64,000 nt of DNA from Actinostola sp. cb2023 (lineage: Eukaryota > Cnidaria > Anthozoa > Actiniaria > Actinostolidae), in assembly GCA_033675265.1 (NCBI GenBank), contig JAUJYZ010001428.1:1-64000 (forward strand), given 5' to 3'. Position numbers and translations under genes: made by a program. Shown here piece by piece: positions 46,976 through 59,363 of the stretch. Under the pieces are notes generated by a model. The model did no database searches, was not told where the DNA came from, and saw only the letters and a program-made list of their open reading frames with translations. Every line of letters begins with the position of its first letter. Position 1 is the first letter of the stretch.

Positions 46976-48157
46976 TTAACTTCGTGTCGAAAAATTTACA
47001 AATCGCATTTGCAGACATAAAAAAGTAACACTTTTTGTCTGTTGGGAGAATGGATTCGAGCGTTTTGATTGGCCGAATTAGTTACAAGTTTTTCGAGATG
47101 TTTGCCCCTCGATGAAAGACTAGTGGAAATATCACTTGAATGGACTCAACGTTTTTTCTCCAGCACATTGGATAGACTAGACAGCTAAGAACTGCCATCT
47201 CAATGGTTTTAACACTCGTACCCAGTCTTCCGAACTTTCAGTAACAATTTTTTGTATTTCTATTATAAAGGTAACTTAAATTATGTTGAAAATATCCGTT
47301 CCGATTGCTATACATGTTTCTTCATTTTAAAATTGTAGTGGTGCATTCATGTACATGCACAAGATGGCGGATCAGCATAGTTACCACAATCCTTTGCGCG
47401 CATAAACCAAAACTTAAAATAGAGATTTTTTTTTAACGTACACATTTGCAATTGTGAAGCTGTTACCTGCTTTATTTGTGTGAACGTGTCAGATTGTTTG
47501 TAGATGCGAGTAGTACTGATTACGGTTCGCAAAGGGTTTCTGGGTAAATATATGCAGCCGCCATCTTTTTTTTGTAGAGTGGATCTTTCCTTTGGTACCG
47601 CGAAAATATGGCGGATTAAAAAAATTATTTAAAAAAATTGAATTAATTGAAAATCGCAAGAATCTGTCCAATTAAGTTTCGTGGATTGAAGTCTAGTGGC
47701 ACACATGCAAAGGTAATTATATTCCATTGAATTGAGTATTAAGAATGATTTTCCAAATTTGCAAGAATTGTCTACTTAAAAATGTGCAATATTTACAAAT
47801 CCTTTTAGTAAAAATACCCGAATCAAATTCGTAAGTGTATGTGGTCGATTGGAAAGAGTCGATCAGATGTTCTAGGCTGATGCAGGTTGTAAAAAAAGTA
47901 ACAGTATTCACACTGCCAATCGAAAAAAAACCTGTCAATCGCGTTCTCAGATCGATGCCTTTACCCATCGACAACATGTGTTTTCAATTAGCTTTCTATA
48001 GTATAGTGCGGTACCTTTTGCTTGCGAGATCCAGATATGTGAAATGGTCTTGGGTGATATTAGCCACCTATAGCAGACGCGTGCCCGGGCTTCCGTTGTA
48101 GTAAAACGGAAGCCTGGACACTCATCTGCTTTAGGAGGCTAGGGTGATATAGAAATT
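46976..48157. other. Spacer 3' of the zinc-finger gene; no supported gene
   Basis: ~47460-47570 matches part of the island at 680-800 and 12750-12860, so that sequence occurs at least three times in the window. A hairpin CGGGCTTCCGTT / AACGGAAGCCTGG lies at ~48087-48117. ORFs here are short and unconvincing. Confidence 0.5.
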
Positions 48158-48283
48158 TACTGGAAAAAGTGCGCGTTCTTCAATGAACCGAAATTCGTTG
48201 GAAATTCTTTGGAAATGTCCAAAATTTCCAAACAATTTCCAGCGAATTTCCAAGGTTTGAAGGGCGTGCGATGTTTCTAGTGA
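48158..48283. mobile_element. CACTGG-type MITE, copy 2
   Basis: Left end TACTGGAAAAAGTGCGCG, right end CGTGCGATGTTTCTAGTG. Between them lie alternating TTCGTTGGAAATTC and GAATTTCCAAGG inverted stretches. ~126 bp, with no coding capacity. Confidence 0.75.
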
Positions 48284-48868
48284 TTGTCCAGATAAAAATG
48301 TTTGCAATGTCCTTGAATAATGAGTGCAATACTGCTTACTGAGTCAATGTATTCCCAAAACTCTTCTTTGACATCGAGAGTGTTTTATAACATGTATATC
48401 AATCGTCAGTACTCGAATCCAGAGTCTTTCTTCCAGTCCTGTAGCATGTGTATTTTAATTGTCCAGAGGTGACATCTTCAGAAAGTGTCCTTTGGATAAA
48501 GTGTCGTCAAATGATGATCTTGTGTGCTTGATAAGCTATCCTCGCCACGTGTTCAAATTGAGACGACTTTCAATGAATGAATACTTTAGTGCTGAATGCT
48601 TCAGTGCCAGTCAAGTGTTTGCACATGTCCTTGGACAATTTGCAGTTTGAGTTTTGTTGCACGAGATAGAAAATGACGATGACATATCTCAGTGCAGGAG
48701 GTGCCATAGTGTTGTCTTCCTCTCTCTGTCTATCAAGAAGATAGGAAATGTTCTTGAAGATAACAAGAGCGTACAGTTTTTAGCTATATATGCAACCATA
48801 CATCTATATTTGAACCAAAGCACTGAATTGCGTTGAGGAAATGTTAGGCGGTGAGATCCTCTCGATGG
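48284..48868. other. Spacer between two MITEs, downstream of the zinc-finger gene
   Basis: Possibly 3' flanking or 3' UTR-derived sequence of the minus-strand gene. I see no clear polyadenylation signal that decides this. Confidence 0.35.
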
Positions 48869-48990
48869 CACTGGAAAAACGCGCGCTCTTCATGAAATCT
48901 TGAAAATCCATTGGAATTAAATCCAATGTTTTGGACATTTTCAAAGAATCTCCAAGGTTTGATGAGCATGCGTGTTTTTTTTTCAATGAG
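48869..48990. mobile_element. CACTGG-type MITE, copy 3, abutting the zinc-finger stop codon
   Basis: Left end CACTGGAAAAACGCGCGC, right end the complement of TTGAAAAAAAAACACGCATGC. ~120 bp. It ends a few bases from the stop codon of the zinc-finger ORF, so it would be transcribed in the 3' UTR as a hairpin. Confidence 0.75.
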
Positions 48991-48996
48991 GATGAT

Positions 48997-51318
48997 TTAT
49001 GCTGAGTGAATTATCGAGTAGTATGTAAGTCCAGATGTTTGTCCAAGGCGTGCAAATAAGGGAAATTCCTTTCCACAATGAACACATACGAAGTTATCCT
49101 GTCTCATATGAATTCGCATGTGTCTTGTCACAGTGGCACTCTGTGCGAAGCGTCTTCCGCAGTACTTGCAAGTGTAAGGCTTTTCTTTGGTATGCGACAG
49201 CTCGTGCTTGTTGCGTGTTGAAGACTGTGCGAAAGTCCTCTTGCAAAATTTACAGTTGAAGGGCTTTTGGCCGGTGTGAGTACGAATGTGATTGGCCAAA
49301 GTTGTTGTCTGGGCAAATCGCTTTTTGCAGAAGTCGCACTCGAACGGTCGGTCGCCAGTGTGGGTTCTTAGATGAGCTGTCAAGACCCCGGACTGTGCAA
49401 AGCGTTTTCCACAGAAGCGACATCTGAAGGGTTTCTGACCGGTGTGAGTCCGCACATGGTTGTTCAAGCTTGACAGATGAGTGAACACTCGCCCACAGTG
49501 GACACAAACGTGGCATTTTGTGCTTGAATTCCCGGTGTATGACTCTTGGAGGATTTCTTGGTAAACAGCTTCCCAATTTTTTTCGTCAAGACTCTCGTCA
49601 ACAGATTCCGCTAGGCTTTCAGGGGAAAATGAAGGAATGTCCGTGTTCATTCGTTCATAGTCAATCATGCTATCTAAAGGAAGATCTGCATTCTGAAGAG
49701 ATTGGGCTTCGCGTGTATTGAAGGATGAAATGGGTCTACTGTGCACAGCCTCTCTGTTCTTGTTCTTCTCCTCGTTACGTGTTACCAACTTTGTGTCATC
49801 GTTGTTTTTAGTTTCGATTATTTTGGCAACTCTTTCTTCTTCTTGTGGTTGCGTTGCTATGTCGCTGATGGAGAGGCTTGCATGAACTCGAGAGAATTCT
49901 GTAAGTTTGGTCTTGTCTTTTCTTGCAAGGGAAGTTTTGGTGTTTTCGTCGTTACAGTTAATCCCCCACTTTGGGGTCTTTTTGTAATACTTTGAGTGAT
50001 AGATCTCATAATAATCTATGTCGATCTTACCCTCTTGCTTAGATATTCCCAGCTTTGGAGTACTTTGCTCCTGTGTTTTTATCGGCGGGGAGACCTGTGG
50101 CGACTTGTACTTTTCCTGGACATCCGTACCATTTGGAGTTATGGTCTCAGTTTGCTGGGCGTGGTGGGCTTCCAAAGTTGGCGACCTGTTCATGGAAACT
50201 GTTGGAACAGGTAAAACTCGAATTTGTTGGTCTTGCGCATAACAATAGACATTGTGCTCATTGGCTGGAATACAGCGTTCTTGAGTCACTTCTTCCGTGG
50301 CTATTTGGTGGCAAACCAAGCAGTTTCCATCAAAACTGTTGTACGATTTTGACTTAGCATAGCTTTGGTTGTATTTTAGTTTGCAGTCCCTCTCACCTTT
50401 GGGCGTGTCCTTAGTTGAGTCATTATCAGGGAATCTGTCGGATTCGTTAGCACTAATTTGAGGAGATTTGGGATCAGCTTTATCTCTAGCAAGACTAAAG
50501 CACTTGATAATGATTGGGGTTGCCTCTTTTTGGCTGGAATCTTGATTTGTAATATATCTTGAACTAAAGTCGGGATATTGCAAAGGATCACGGTCAGCAT
50601 ATTCGTGTTTAATGATACCATGGACCCGTTCCAACGGGATCTTCACGGGATAACACGGGATATGATATGGTTCCTCTTGATTGATTGGCGTGCTTTGACC
50701 ATGAGAAGCTCTAGTAACACTTTCTCTATAACCTGTACTGTAAGAACAGCACGTACCGTTCCCATAGTAACACTCCAAACATCCACTTACGTACGCGTCA
50801 TCGCGTGGAATGCTCACTTGACGACCCACGTGACTACGGTTGTGGGAAAGTTCGTTCAGCATCTCCGAGTAAGCATAACTTCTTCCATCTATAACTCCAT
50901 TGATTGTTGGCCACTGCTCTTCGTTACGAGTGACAGCAGTTTTCTTTGTATCGAATTTTCTTCGTTTGACGAAAGTCAGGGGAGGCATCTCACGCTCGCC
51001 ATGCAACGCCTGGTTCTTCCTTGGTTTCGCATCGTGTTCAGGAACGTTTTGAATGTACAGCGGCCAGTATTTTCTGGGACGACCTCTTTTACGATGGACG
51101 TAGTTGTTGTGCGCTGGATCTTCCCGAACATGTCCGTTGGGAAATGCCCCGATGTAAGGTGACTTTTCCTGGCTGTGACTCTTGGGTTTAGATATGATGC
51201 TTAAACTATCTAAACTTGGGTAGATGGAACTGCAGATGCTACTTCGTGATTTATGGTCCATGGAAGAGCACGGGTCGGCTGAACTCTGTCTTTCGAATGT
51301 GTTGCTCTCCGTGTCCAT
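48997..51318 (-). CDS. C2H2 zinc-finger protein, ~773 residues, probably a nuclear DNA-binding regulator
   Basis: Five complete C2H2 fingers lie at residues ~605-740 (CRFCGKRFAQSGVLTAHLRTH and similar), with TGQKPF, TGDRPF and TKEKPY linkers. A sixth begins CVHCGKEFPLFARL at ~745. An AT-hook-like RKRGRPRK is at 76-83. Residues ~540-600 before the fingers are acidic. The middle is Ser/Lys/Gln-rich and probably disordered. I chose the ATG at 51318 (MDTESNTF) because the upstream in-frame extension crosses a strong splice acceptor (TTTTGTGTTTGCAG|) at 51381-51382. The sixth finger loses its histidines because of one apparent extra base at ~49043-49044. Without that base the frame reads RLDKHLDLHTTR and stops at 49011. 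The orthology group is unknown. Minus strand, with no neighbouring gene. Confidence 0.9.
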   Translation of the reverse strand: MDTESNTFERQSSADPCSSMDHKSRSSICSSIYPSLDSLSIISKPKSHSQEKSPYIGAFPNGHVREDPAHNNYVHRKRGRPRKYWPLYIQNVPEHDAKPRKNQALHGEREMPPLTFVKRRKFDTKKTAVTRNEEQWPTINGVIDGRSYAYSEMLNELSHNRSHVGRQVSIPRDDAYVSGCLECYYGNGTCCSYSTGYRESVTRASHGQSTPINQEEPYHIPCYPVKIPLERVHGIIKHEYADRDPLQYPDFSSRYITNQDSSQKEATPIIIKCFSLARDKADPKSPQISANESDRFPDNDSTKDTPKGERDCKLKYNQSYAKSKSYNSFDGNCLVCHQIATEEVTQERCIPANEHNVYCYAQDQQIRVLPVPTVSMNRSPTLEAHHAQQTETITPNGTDVQEKYKSPQVSPPIKTQEQSTPKLGISKQEGKIDIDYYEIYHSKYYKKTPKWGINCNDENTKTSLARKDKTKLTEFSRVHASLSISDIATQPQEEERVAKIIETKNNDDTKLVTRNEEKNKNREAVHSRPISSFNTREAQSLQNADLPLDSMIDYERMNTDIPSFSPESLAESVDESLDEKNWEAVYQEILQESYTGNSSTKCHVCVHCGRVFTHLSSLNNHVRTHTGQKPFRCRFCGKRFAQSGVLTAHLRTHTGDRPFECDFCKKRFAQTTTLANHIRTHTGQKPFNCKFCKRTFAQSSTRNKHELSHTKEKPYTCKYCGRRFAQSATVTRHMRIHMRQDNFVCVHCGKEFPLFARLGQTSGLTYYSIIHSA

Positions 51319-51382
51319 TATCAAGTGAAGACGTGTCTGGTGGGGTGTTTGAATGCATAGACGACGAGCTGCGTTTCCACCT
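51319..51382 (-). promoter_or_regulatory. Splice acceptor and 5' UTR segment of the zinc-finger exon
   Basis: The gene strand reads CTTTTGTGTTTGCAG then GTGGAAACGCAGC, a polypyrimidine tract with CAG. The exon would start at 51380 and carry ~62 bases of 5' UTR before the chosen ATG. An upstream ATG (ATGCATTCAAACACC) opens a different frame that overlaps the start, so it is a possible upstream ORF. The first, non-coding exon is not identified. Confidence 0.7.
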
Positions 51383-52340
51383 GCAAACACAAAAGTCATT
51401 GTTGATCAGTCACGTGTCCCACGTTCTTTGTGAACCTTGAGATTTGATTGGCTCTCAAAAAGTGCGACTCAATGTGATTGGATCAAATGTTCATGAATTA
51501 TTTATGAGATGTGAAATGAAGTAAGAGTGGAACGTGTTGTGTTTTTTTTTTTGTGTGGAAAATTCTTGCGAAAGATGAAGTGGCACTGGGCCTAATTTCA
51601 TGAATTATTTATGAGATCATGAGTAGTGAAATATATTTCGTAACAGTGATCTTGAAAAGCATTATTGACGTGCAGCGTGATTGTTTTAATAGTGTCCCGG
51701 TTCTGCGCTCCCCATGCTGTATGCACGTACGTTGAACATCTGCGAACCGCCGCCGAAATCCCTACCCTAGCTTTCGTCTAATTCATGAAAATTACTTCCA
51801 AGTGATTTTTTTTTTCGGTAAGAAATTTGGAATCTTATTCTATATTTGGGATGCTAATCCATATATGGAATGTTGGTCCATATTTGGTATGTGACCATTG
51901 TTTCCTTATACTCGTTTCCAGTTTCTTCAATATTTACAACAAATGATTGTAGTAATATGAAAGGAACGTTATTTGGTGCACACATAACAAATGTGTAGAC
52001 AAAAATTCTAAATCGCGTTTTGTTCATGGCAAGCATTCAATAACTGTTGTCTTTCTTTTCTTTTTCTGCTTTTCCTTCTTTTTTCCCCTTTTTCCCTTAG
52101 TTTTTCTTTTTCTCTTTTTTCTTTTTTCTCTTTTTTCTTCTTTTTTTTTGTTGCTTTTTTTTTCATTATTTTCTTTTTTCCCTCTTACTTCTTTTTCCCA
52201 TCCCCTTTAATTCTGTCAATATGAAGCTGGTATCAGACATATAAAAACACTGCAGTTTACAGCGGCCGGTGTTTCTCGGCTCAAGAACTTGAAAACCTCT
52301 TTTCGGAAATAGGTTAAATGAAGAATAACCAATACGACTT
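51383..52340. other. 5' intron or flank of the zinc-finger gene; T-rich stretch at 52045-52205
   Basis: AT-rich sequence. A run of TTTTCTTTTT-type pyrimidines at ~52045-52205 lies upstream of the gene on its strand. No exon is supported. Confidence 0.4.
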
Positions 52341-52370
52341 AGAATTATTCGGATTTAATTTTGCACAATA

Positions 52371-52400
52371 TTTCGACTAGCCATACTAGTCTTCATCAGG
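52371..52400 (-). ncRNA. Hammerhead-ribozyme-like motif at the 3' end of a Penelope-like element
   Basis: On the minus strand: CTGATGA, one extra A, stem strand GACTAG, loop TATGG, stem strand CTAGTC, then GAAA. This is the CUGANGA - stem II - GAAA core of a hammerhead, except for the extra A before stem II. The second copy, split by the long-TIR element (31.47 and 35.37 kb), has GGCTAG with CTAGCC, a compensatory change, and CTGAAGA, which still fits CUGANGA. Penelope-like elements are known to carry hammerheads. Activity is not shown, and stems I and III are not resolved. Confidence 0.45.
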
Positions 52401-52504
52401 TGCATGTGAGATTTTACAAGTGACTTGACTAAATATAATGGTAAAAAGGAAATGACGTTATAATACATGATATGATAGCGAGAGATAAATAATGGTGTAA
52501 CTGA

Positions 52505-52770
52505 TTAGTAAGTTTCATCGCGTTTATTAAGGCCATTAGGTTCAAGAGTGTTAGCACGTGTTATGAGGTAAGCTTCTTTGGCTTTGCGAATAGCATCACG
52601 AGAAGAGAAAATTTGTTCTAAAGGAATTAAAAGGATATTAGATGCAGAGTGGTCAGGGTTAGATAGAAAATGTTCAGATGCAGTAGTAGGTTTAGATTTA
52701 CTAGAAGGTTTGTCAACTGTCCTACGATGTTCTTTTCGGAGCCGCAAACTCACCCCGCGCGATATCTCCT
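52505..52770 (-). pseudogene. 3' end of a Penelope-like retroelement ORF (GIY-YIG endonuclease remnant)
   Basis: An 82-residue open frame contains RKEHRRTVDK, SEHFLSNPDHS, IPLEQIFSSRDAIRKAKEAY and TLEPNGLNKRDE, then a stop. These match my memory of the C-terminal half of the GIY-YIG nuclease domain at the end of Penelope-like proteins: the R..EHR motif, the HF...H region, and the final LxxxGxN. The GIY and YIG strands and the reverse transcriptase are absent, so it is a 5'-truncated insertion on the minus strand. The hammerhead-like motif ~105 bp downstream fits the expected 3' terminal repeat. Confidence 0.65.
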
Positions 52771-54130
52771 GAAAACGTACATTTGGTGTTTCTCTACAAG
52801 ACTTTAGAACTTCAAAGAAAAACGCAGCTGGATATATTCATAATGTATGGATAAGACGTCGCATGCATGACATTGTGTTAGTCACAATTCGCGTTGGTTA
52901 TTCTGAGCTTCCTGTACTGTCAAATAAAATCAATTAAAACCTGTAGGACGTTTGCTTTGTGTTCAGTGGAGAAAGATCTAGAATGGAGTTGTGCAACCTT
53001 TGGGCTTGAAGATCTGTACCATAATTAACGTTACTATTTTTGGGATTCTGAAATTGAGCTATTGTTTTTTCTTCTTCTTTTTTCTCTTTTCGTTTCTTTT
53101 CATATTTTTTTTCATATTTTTTTTCATTTCTTTTCCTTTTTTCCCCCTTTTTTTCCTTGTTAATTTCTTTTTTCTTTAATTTTTTTCGATTTTTTTAATC
53201 GAGCGAATTTAGAATTTTACAAGATGAGCTACGAGGCCAGCTGCACAGGCCATGGTATGAATGTGATAAGCCTAATGAGGATAGAAAACCCAGCAAAGAT
53301 CAAATACGCCGAAATTCATAAAGGCGTATTTTTAGTTTGGCGATACGAGACGTTTCTGGTACAAATTATCACTGTCATCTAAAACAGTACCTAGAAATAA
53401 ACATTTTTGGAAAGCCTCTTTGCTGTAGACAAAATATCATCGGAGTTATGACAGATTATGAATAGAGAGTTTTGTATGTATTTTTCAAGTGAGTCCTAAC
53501 GAGCCTCGTTTTGGCGCAATTTCACAATTTCAAATGTTCATATCTTCTTAAGGATTTATTATTTGGTTTCAAAACACACACATAGTATTAACGTGATCAC
53601 ATTCTATCATATCAAATATTTACTCTTCCCAAAATAATATTTTTTGGCTTTTATGCAAATTAGAAGCAGCCATTATGAATTCGGTCTATAGTATTTACAC
53701 CAATACGCAAGCAAAGATGGCCGCGAAACACAATATTAAAGTGCCTATAAATGGAGCACAATTTATACTGCAGAATCTCGCAGACTTCCTTCGCCGATTC
53801 CTTCATCCGGTTATAATTCGCTCTCCTTCAAACATCGAATAATCACAAGAATGAAACCTGACTGGCCCTGTGGCAATAAATTGACTGACGTCTTGGATGT
53901 TAGGCCTTCATCGAATTCCCTCCATTATTATACACCGAAGGACTAACGACCGAAACGTCAATAAATTTATTGCCTTTGTATACGGCGATCAGAGTTTCGT
54001 TCTATACACGTTTTATATGCATTGTAAACTTGGTCTGAAAAGCCCTCACTGGAAGCACTAGCGAGTACACTAGTATGGGCTGCGTCGGTGTATAATGATA
54101 AATTCAATGGTTTTTAAAGGAAATCGATAC
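52771..54130. other. Spacer, no supported gene; T-rich at ~53060-53190
   Basis: Contains a TTTTTCATATTTTT-type low-complexity run, whose ORF is Phe-rich and spurious. At ~53940-53975 it contains CCGAAACGTCAATAAATTT, related to the CGAAACGTC repeats elsewhere. Confidence 0.45.
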
Positions 54131-54132
54131 AT

Positions 54133-54435
54133 AACATCGTAAAAAAGAGTATAACTTTACTGAGACGTTTCGAGCCATAGCCTTAGCCGTAGCCGAAGGG
54201 CTAAAGGGCCGTTTACACGGGCCATTTTATCGGCGATTTTGTCGGCGATTCAGTATCGGCGATTTTATTGCAACCACAAATCGCCCGTGTAAACTACCGG
54301 CGATTTAGCGGCGATATTGTGCAACTTGGCGGCGATAAATTTGCCGACAAAATCGCCTGTGTAACTGAACGGCCCTTAAGGATCGAAACGTCAGTAAAGT
54401 TAAGGATGAAGTTAAGTACTTTTTTACGGTGTTTT
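54133..54435. repeat. CGAAACGTC-type foldback repeat, split by a MITE
   Basis: Left arm ~54137-54200 (CGTAAAAAAGAGT, ACTTTACTGA, GTTTCGAGCC), right arm ~54381-54433 (GATCGAAACGTCAGTAAAG, AGTACTTTTTTACGGTG). Removing the MITE joins CCGAAGGGCTAA to GGATCGAAACG, the same order as in the copies at 8.95 and 38.17 kb. Confidence 0.75.
54205..54376. mobile_element. 172-bp PIF/Harbinger-like MITE with TAA target duplication
   Basis: Ends AGGGCCGTTTACACGGG and the complement of AGGGCCGTTCAGTTACAC, flanked by TAA at 54202-54204 and 54377-54379. The interior has repeats of CGGCGATTTT. The insertion is nested in the foldback repeat above. Confidence 0.85.
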
Positions 54436-54837
54436 AGATTTCCTTTAACCGTTGATTATTACTTATTACGCATCAGAGATCGCGGTGTTATAGAGACTGT
54501 CTGTCTTACCTCAGAGAAAACGGGGTAACATACAATCTAATTGGCGGATGCTATTATAATAAAAACGCATACATTAAAAACGATTTGGATTCTTGTTTTA
54601 ATAATGGAGTTGCAAAACACACACTTTATAGATTCTTTTCTCCATAGTCAAATCACGGGTTGTAATGAAATGAATGCAAGTATTAGATTACATTAAGGGT
54701 TTTATGTACGTAGCGTTAAAATGTAGAAGGAATCAAAAATATTGTTTTCATTTTGTACTAAACAATATTGTGCTTCAGGTTTCAGCAGTCTGAACAACAG
54801 CGGGATCAACAAGCATGTTTGCTTGACATTAGTTTAA

Positions 54838-54998
54838 CAGGGCCGTACACAGCACAGGGGCAAGGGGCCAGATGTCCCCTGGCAAAGCGAGAAAGACACC
54901 AAAAATTAAAAGAACTAACGGTACTCAGTATTTTTTTTTGTTGTTGTTGTTAAATACGTACTGCCCCCTCTTGGATTTTGGGTAATTATACGGCCCTG
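54838..54998. mobile_element. 161-bp MITE with TTTAA flanks
   Basis: Short inverted ends CAGGGCCGTA / TACGGCCCTG lie between TTTAA (54833-54837) and TTTAA (54999-55003). Fragments of the same element, including GTACACAGCACAGG and AAAAAGTGACAGAGAACTG, occur at ~8768-8880 and ~37695-37850. Confidence 0.8.
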
Positions 54999-55600
54999 TT
55001 TAACCACCTCTTAATAACGATAAATTGCGTCACCATAACATTATTTAAAATATACGAAAATATCACCCAAATACAGACACATAAAACCAGATGTCAATTT
55101 GTGTTTTTTTTTTTTGTAGTTACAAAAAGAAGCAGCAGAACATTTCAAATGTTTTTCAAGAGAGAGAATTAATACGACCCAGAAAAAATCGCCCGCGAGT
55201 CTGCCTTGAGTACGCGTCATCTATCTGTCTGTCTGTCCTCTTGTTGCATTGGTGATAAAAATGAACCAATCAGCGTGCGATAAAATTTACGAGTTTTTGT
55301 GAAAATAACTAGTGCATCAGAAACGATAACAACAATACAAATATTTGAAATCGTAAAAAGACGACATGTAGTTCTTGGACGTTACGTCATTGCCGCCATC
55401 AGTTGGGTTCCAGATACAAAGCATTCCTCATTAGCTTCTCTTGTTGGTTCATCCAACATGGCGGCTGAATCTTTGTTGTTTTATTTCTCAAGGGATTTCC
55501 GGTCACGTGGGTGCAATTGACTACTGTATTTTAATTTCAAAATACTATCTTTGCAAACACTGTTTGTTTAATGCTCTATATAAGGTACAAATATCGTACG

Positions 55601-55625
55601 TTCATTCATTCATTCATTCATTCAT

Positions 55626-55661
<36 letters not shown>

Positions 55662-55802
55662 TCGTACGCGTTTATTCATTCGTTCCTTGATTCGTTCGTT
55701 CGTTCGTTCCGTGATTCGTTCGTTCGTTCCGTGATTCGTTCGTTCGTTCGTTCCGTGATTCGTTCGTTCCGTGATTCGTTTGTTCGTCCGTTCATTCATT
55801 CA
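55601..55802. repeat. Microsatellite cluster: ATTC, TTTC and GTTC repeats
   Basis: (ATTC)n and (CTTT)n from ~55601 to ~55665, then GTTCGTTCCGTGATTC units to ~55790, closing with CATTCATT. Arg/Thr/Glu-rich and Ser/Phe/Arg-rich ORFs across it are artefacts. Confidence 0.92.
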
Positions 55803-58657
<2,855 letters not shown>

Positions 58658-58850
58658 ATGACCCCTCATTATTATTATTAATATTATCAATGTTAACAAT
58701 CAAAGATCCCGTAAGTTTTTGAAAAGTAATCCTTATTATGATATGACCCCTCAGGAAATATTGCAAAGCTAAAGTAATTCTGAGTATATAAATTGCCTTG
58801 CTCATATGGAGTTTTACATGTAATTTGCCATATTGTTATATTATCATATT

Positions 58851-59147
58851 GTATATACACTCAATTGCAGAAACGTTGTAGTATACATTTATACAAATAT
58901 CTAATGAGATACAAGATATCTAATGAGATACAAAGCGTGAAACATCGCTTATTTTCTTCTAATATATCAGAATCACCAATTTTAGATTAGTATCGCATCT
59001 AGGATTAAGGACAACACAATAATTTTCAGCACTATTTTGTGCTTAAACAGTTGTATTTTAGCATGTTTGACATTTTGCATGTCATTAGATATTTGTATAT
59101 TTGTATAAATGTATACTACAACGTTTCTGCAATTGAGTGTACATACA
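58851..59147. mobile_element. ~300-bp inverted-repeat element
   Basis: The ends are GTATATACACTCAATTGCAG, with AAACGTTGTAGTATACATT following, and their complements at ~59095-59147. The arms are ~60 bp. An internal direct repeat ATATCTAATGAGATACAA occurs twice. Confidence 0.8.
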
Positions 59148-59150
59148 CTG

Positions 59151-59363
59151 AGCAATATGCAGAAATTCTGATCCTTTTGACTAAAATACACATATATCAA
59201 AGACCTACATTAAATCATGGGATAGCTTCCATGATATTTTTTTCATAAAGCCTCGCTGGCAGACAACTAGAAAAAAATATCAGCGTAGCCATCCCATAAT
59301 TTTAAGTAGGTTTTTGATATATATGCATTTTTGTCAAATGGATCAGAATTTCTGCATATTGCT
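59151..59363. mobile_element. 213-bp foldback element
   Basis: Arms of ~90 bp start AGCAATATGCAGAAATTCTG at both ends, inverted, and include GGATCA/TGATCC, ATATATCAAA and ATGGGAT. The centre is ~40 bp. It adjoins the element above with only three intervening bases. Confidence 0.85.

Noticed and set aside
50578..51162. 194-codon plus-strand ORF
   Set aside because: It is antisense to the zinc-finger coding exon, whose composition, fingers and splice acceptor identify the real gene.
51319..51399. Upstream start of the zinc-finger ORF (MTFVFAGGN...)
   Set aside because: That extension crosses a strong acceptor (TTTTGTGTTTGCAG), so the first residues would be intron. The ATG at 51318 is preferred.
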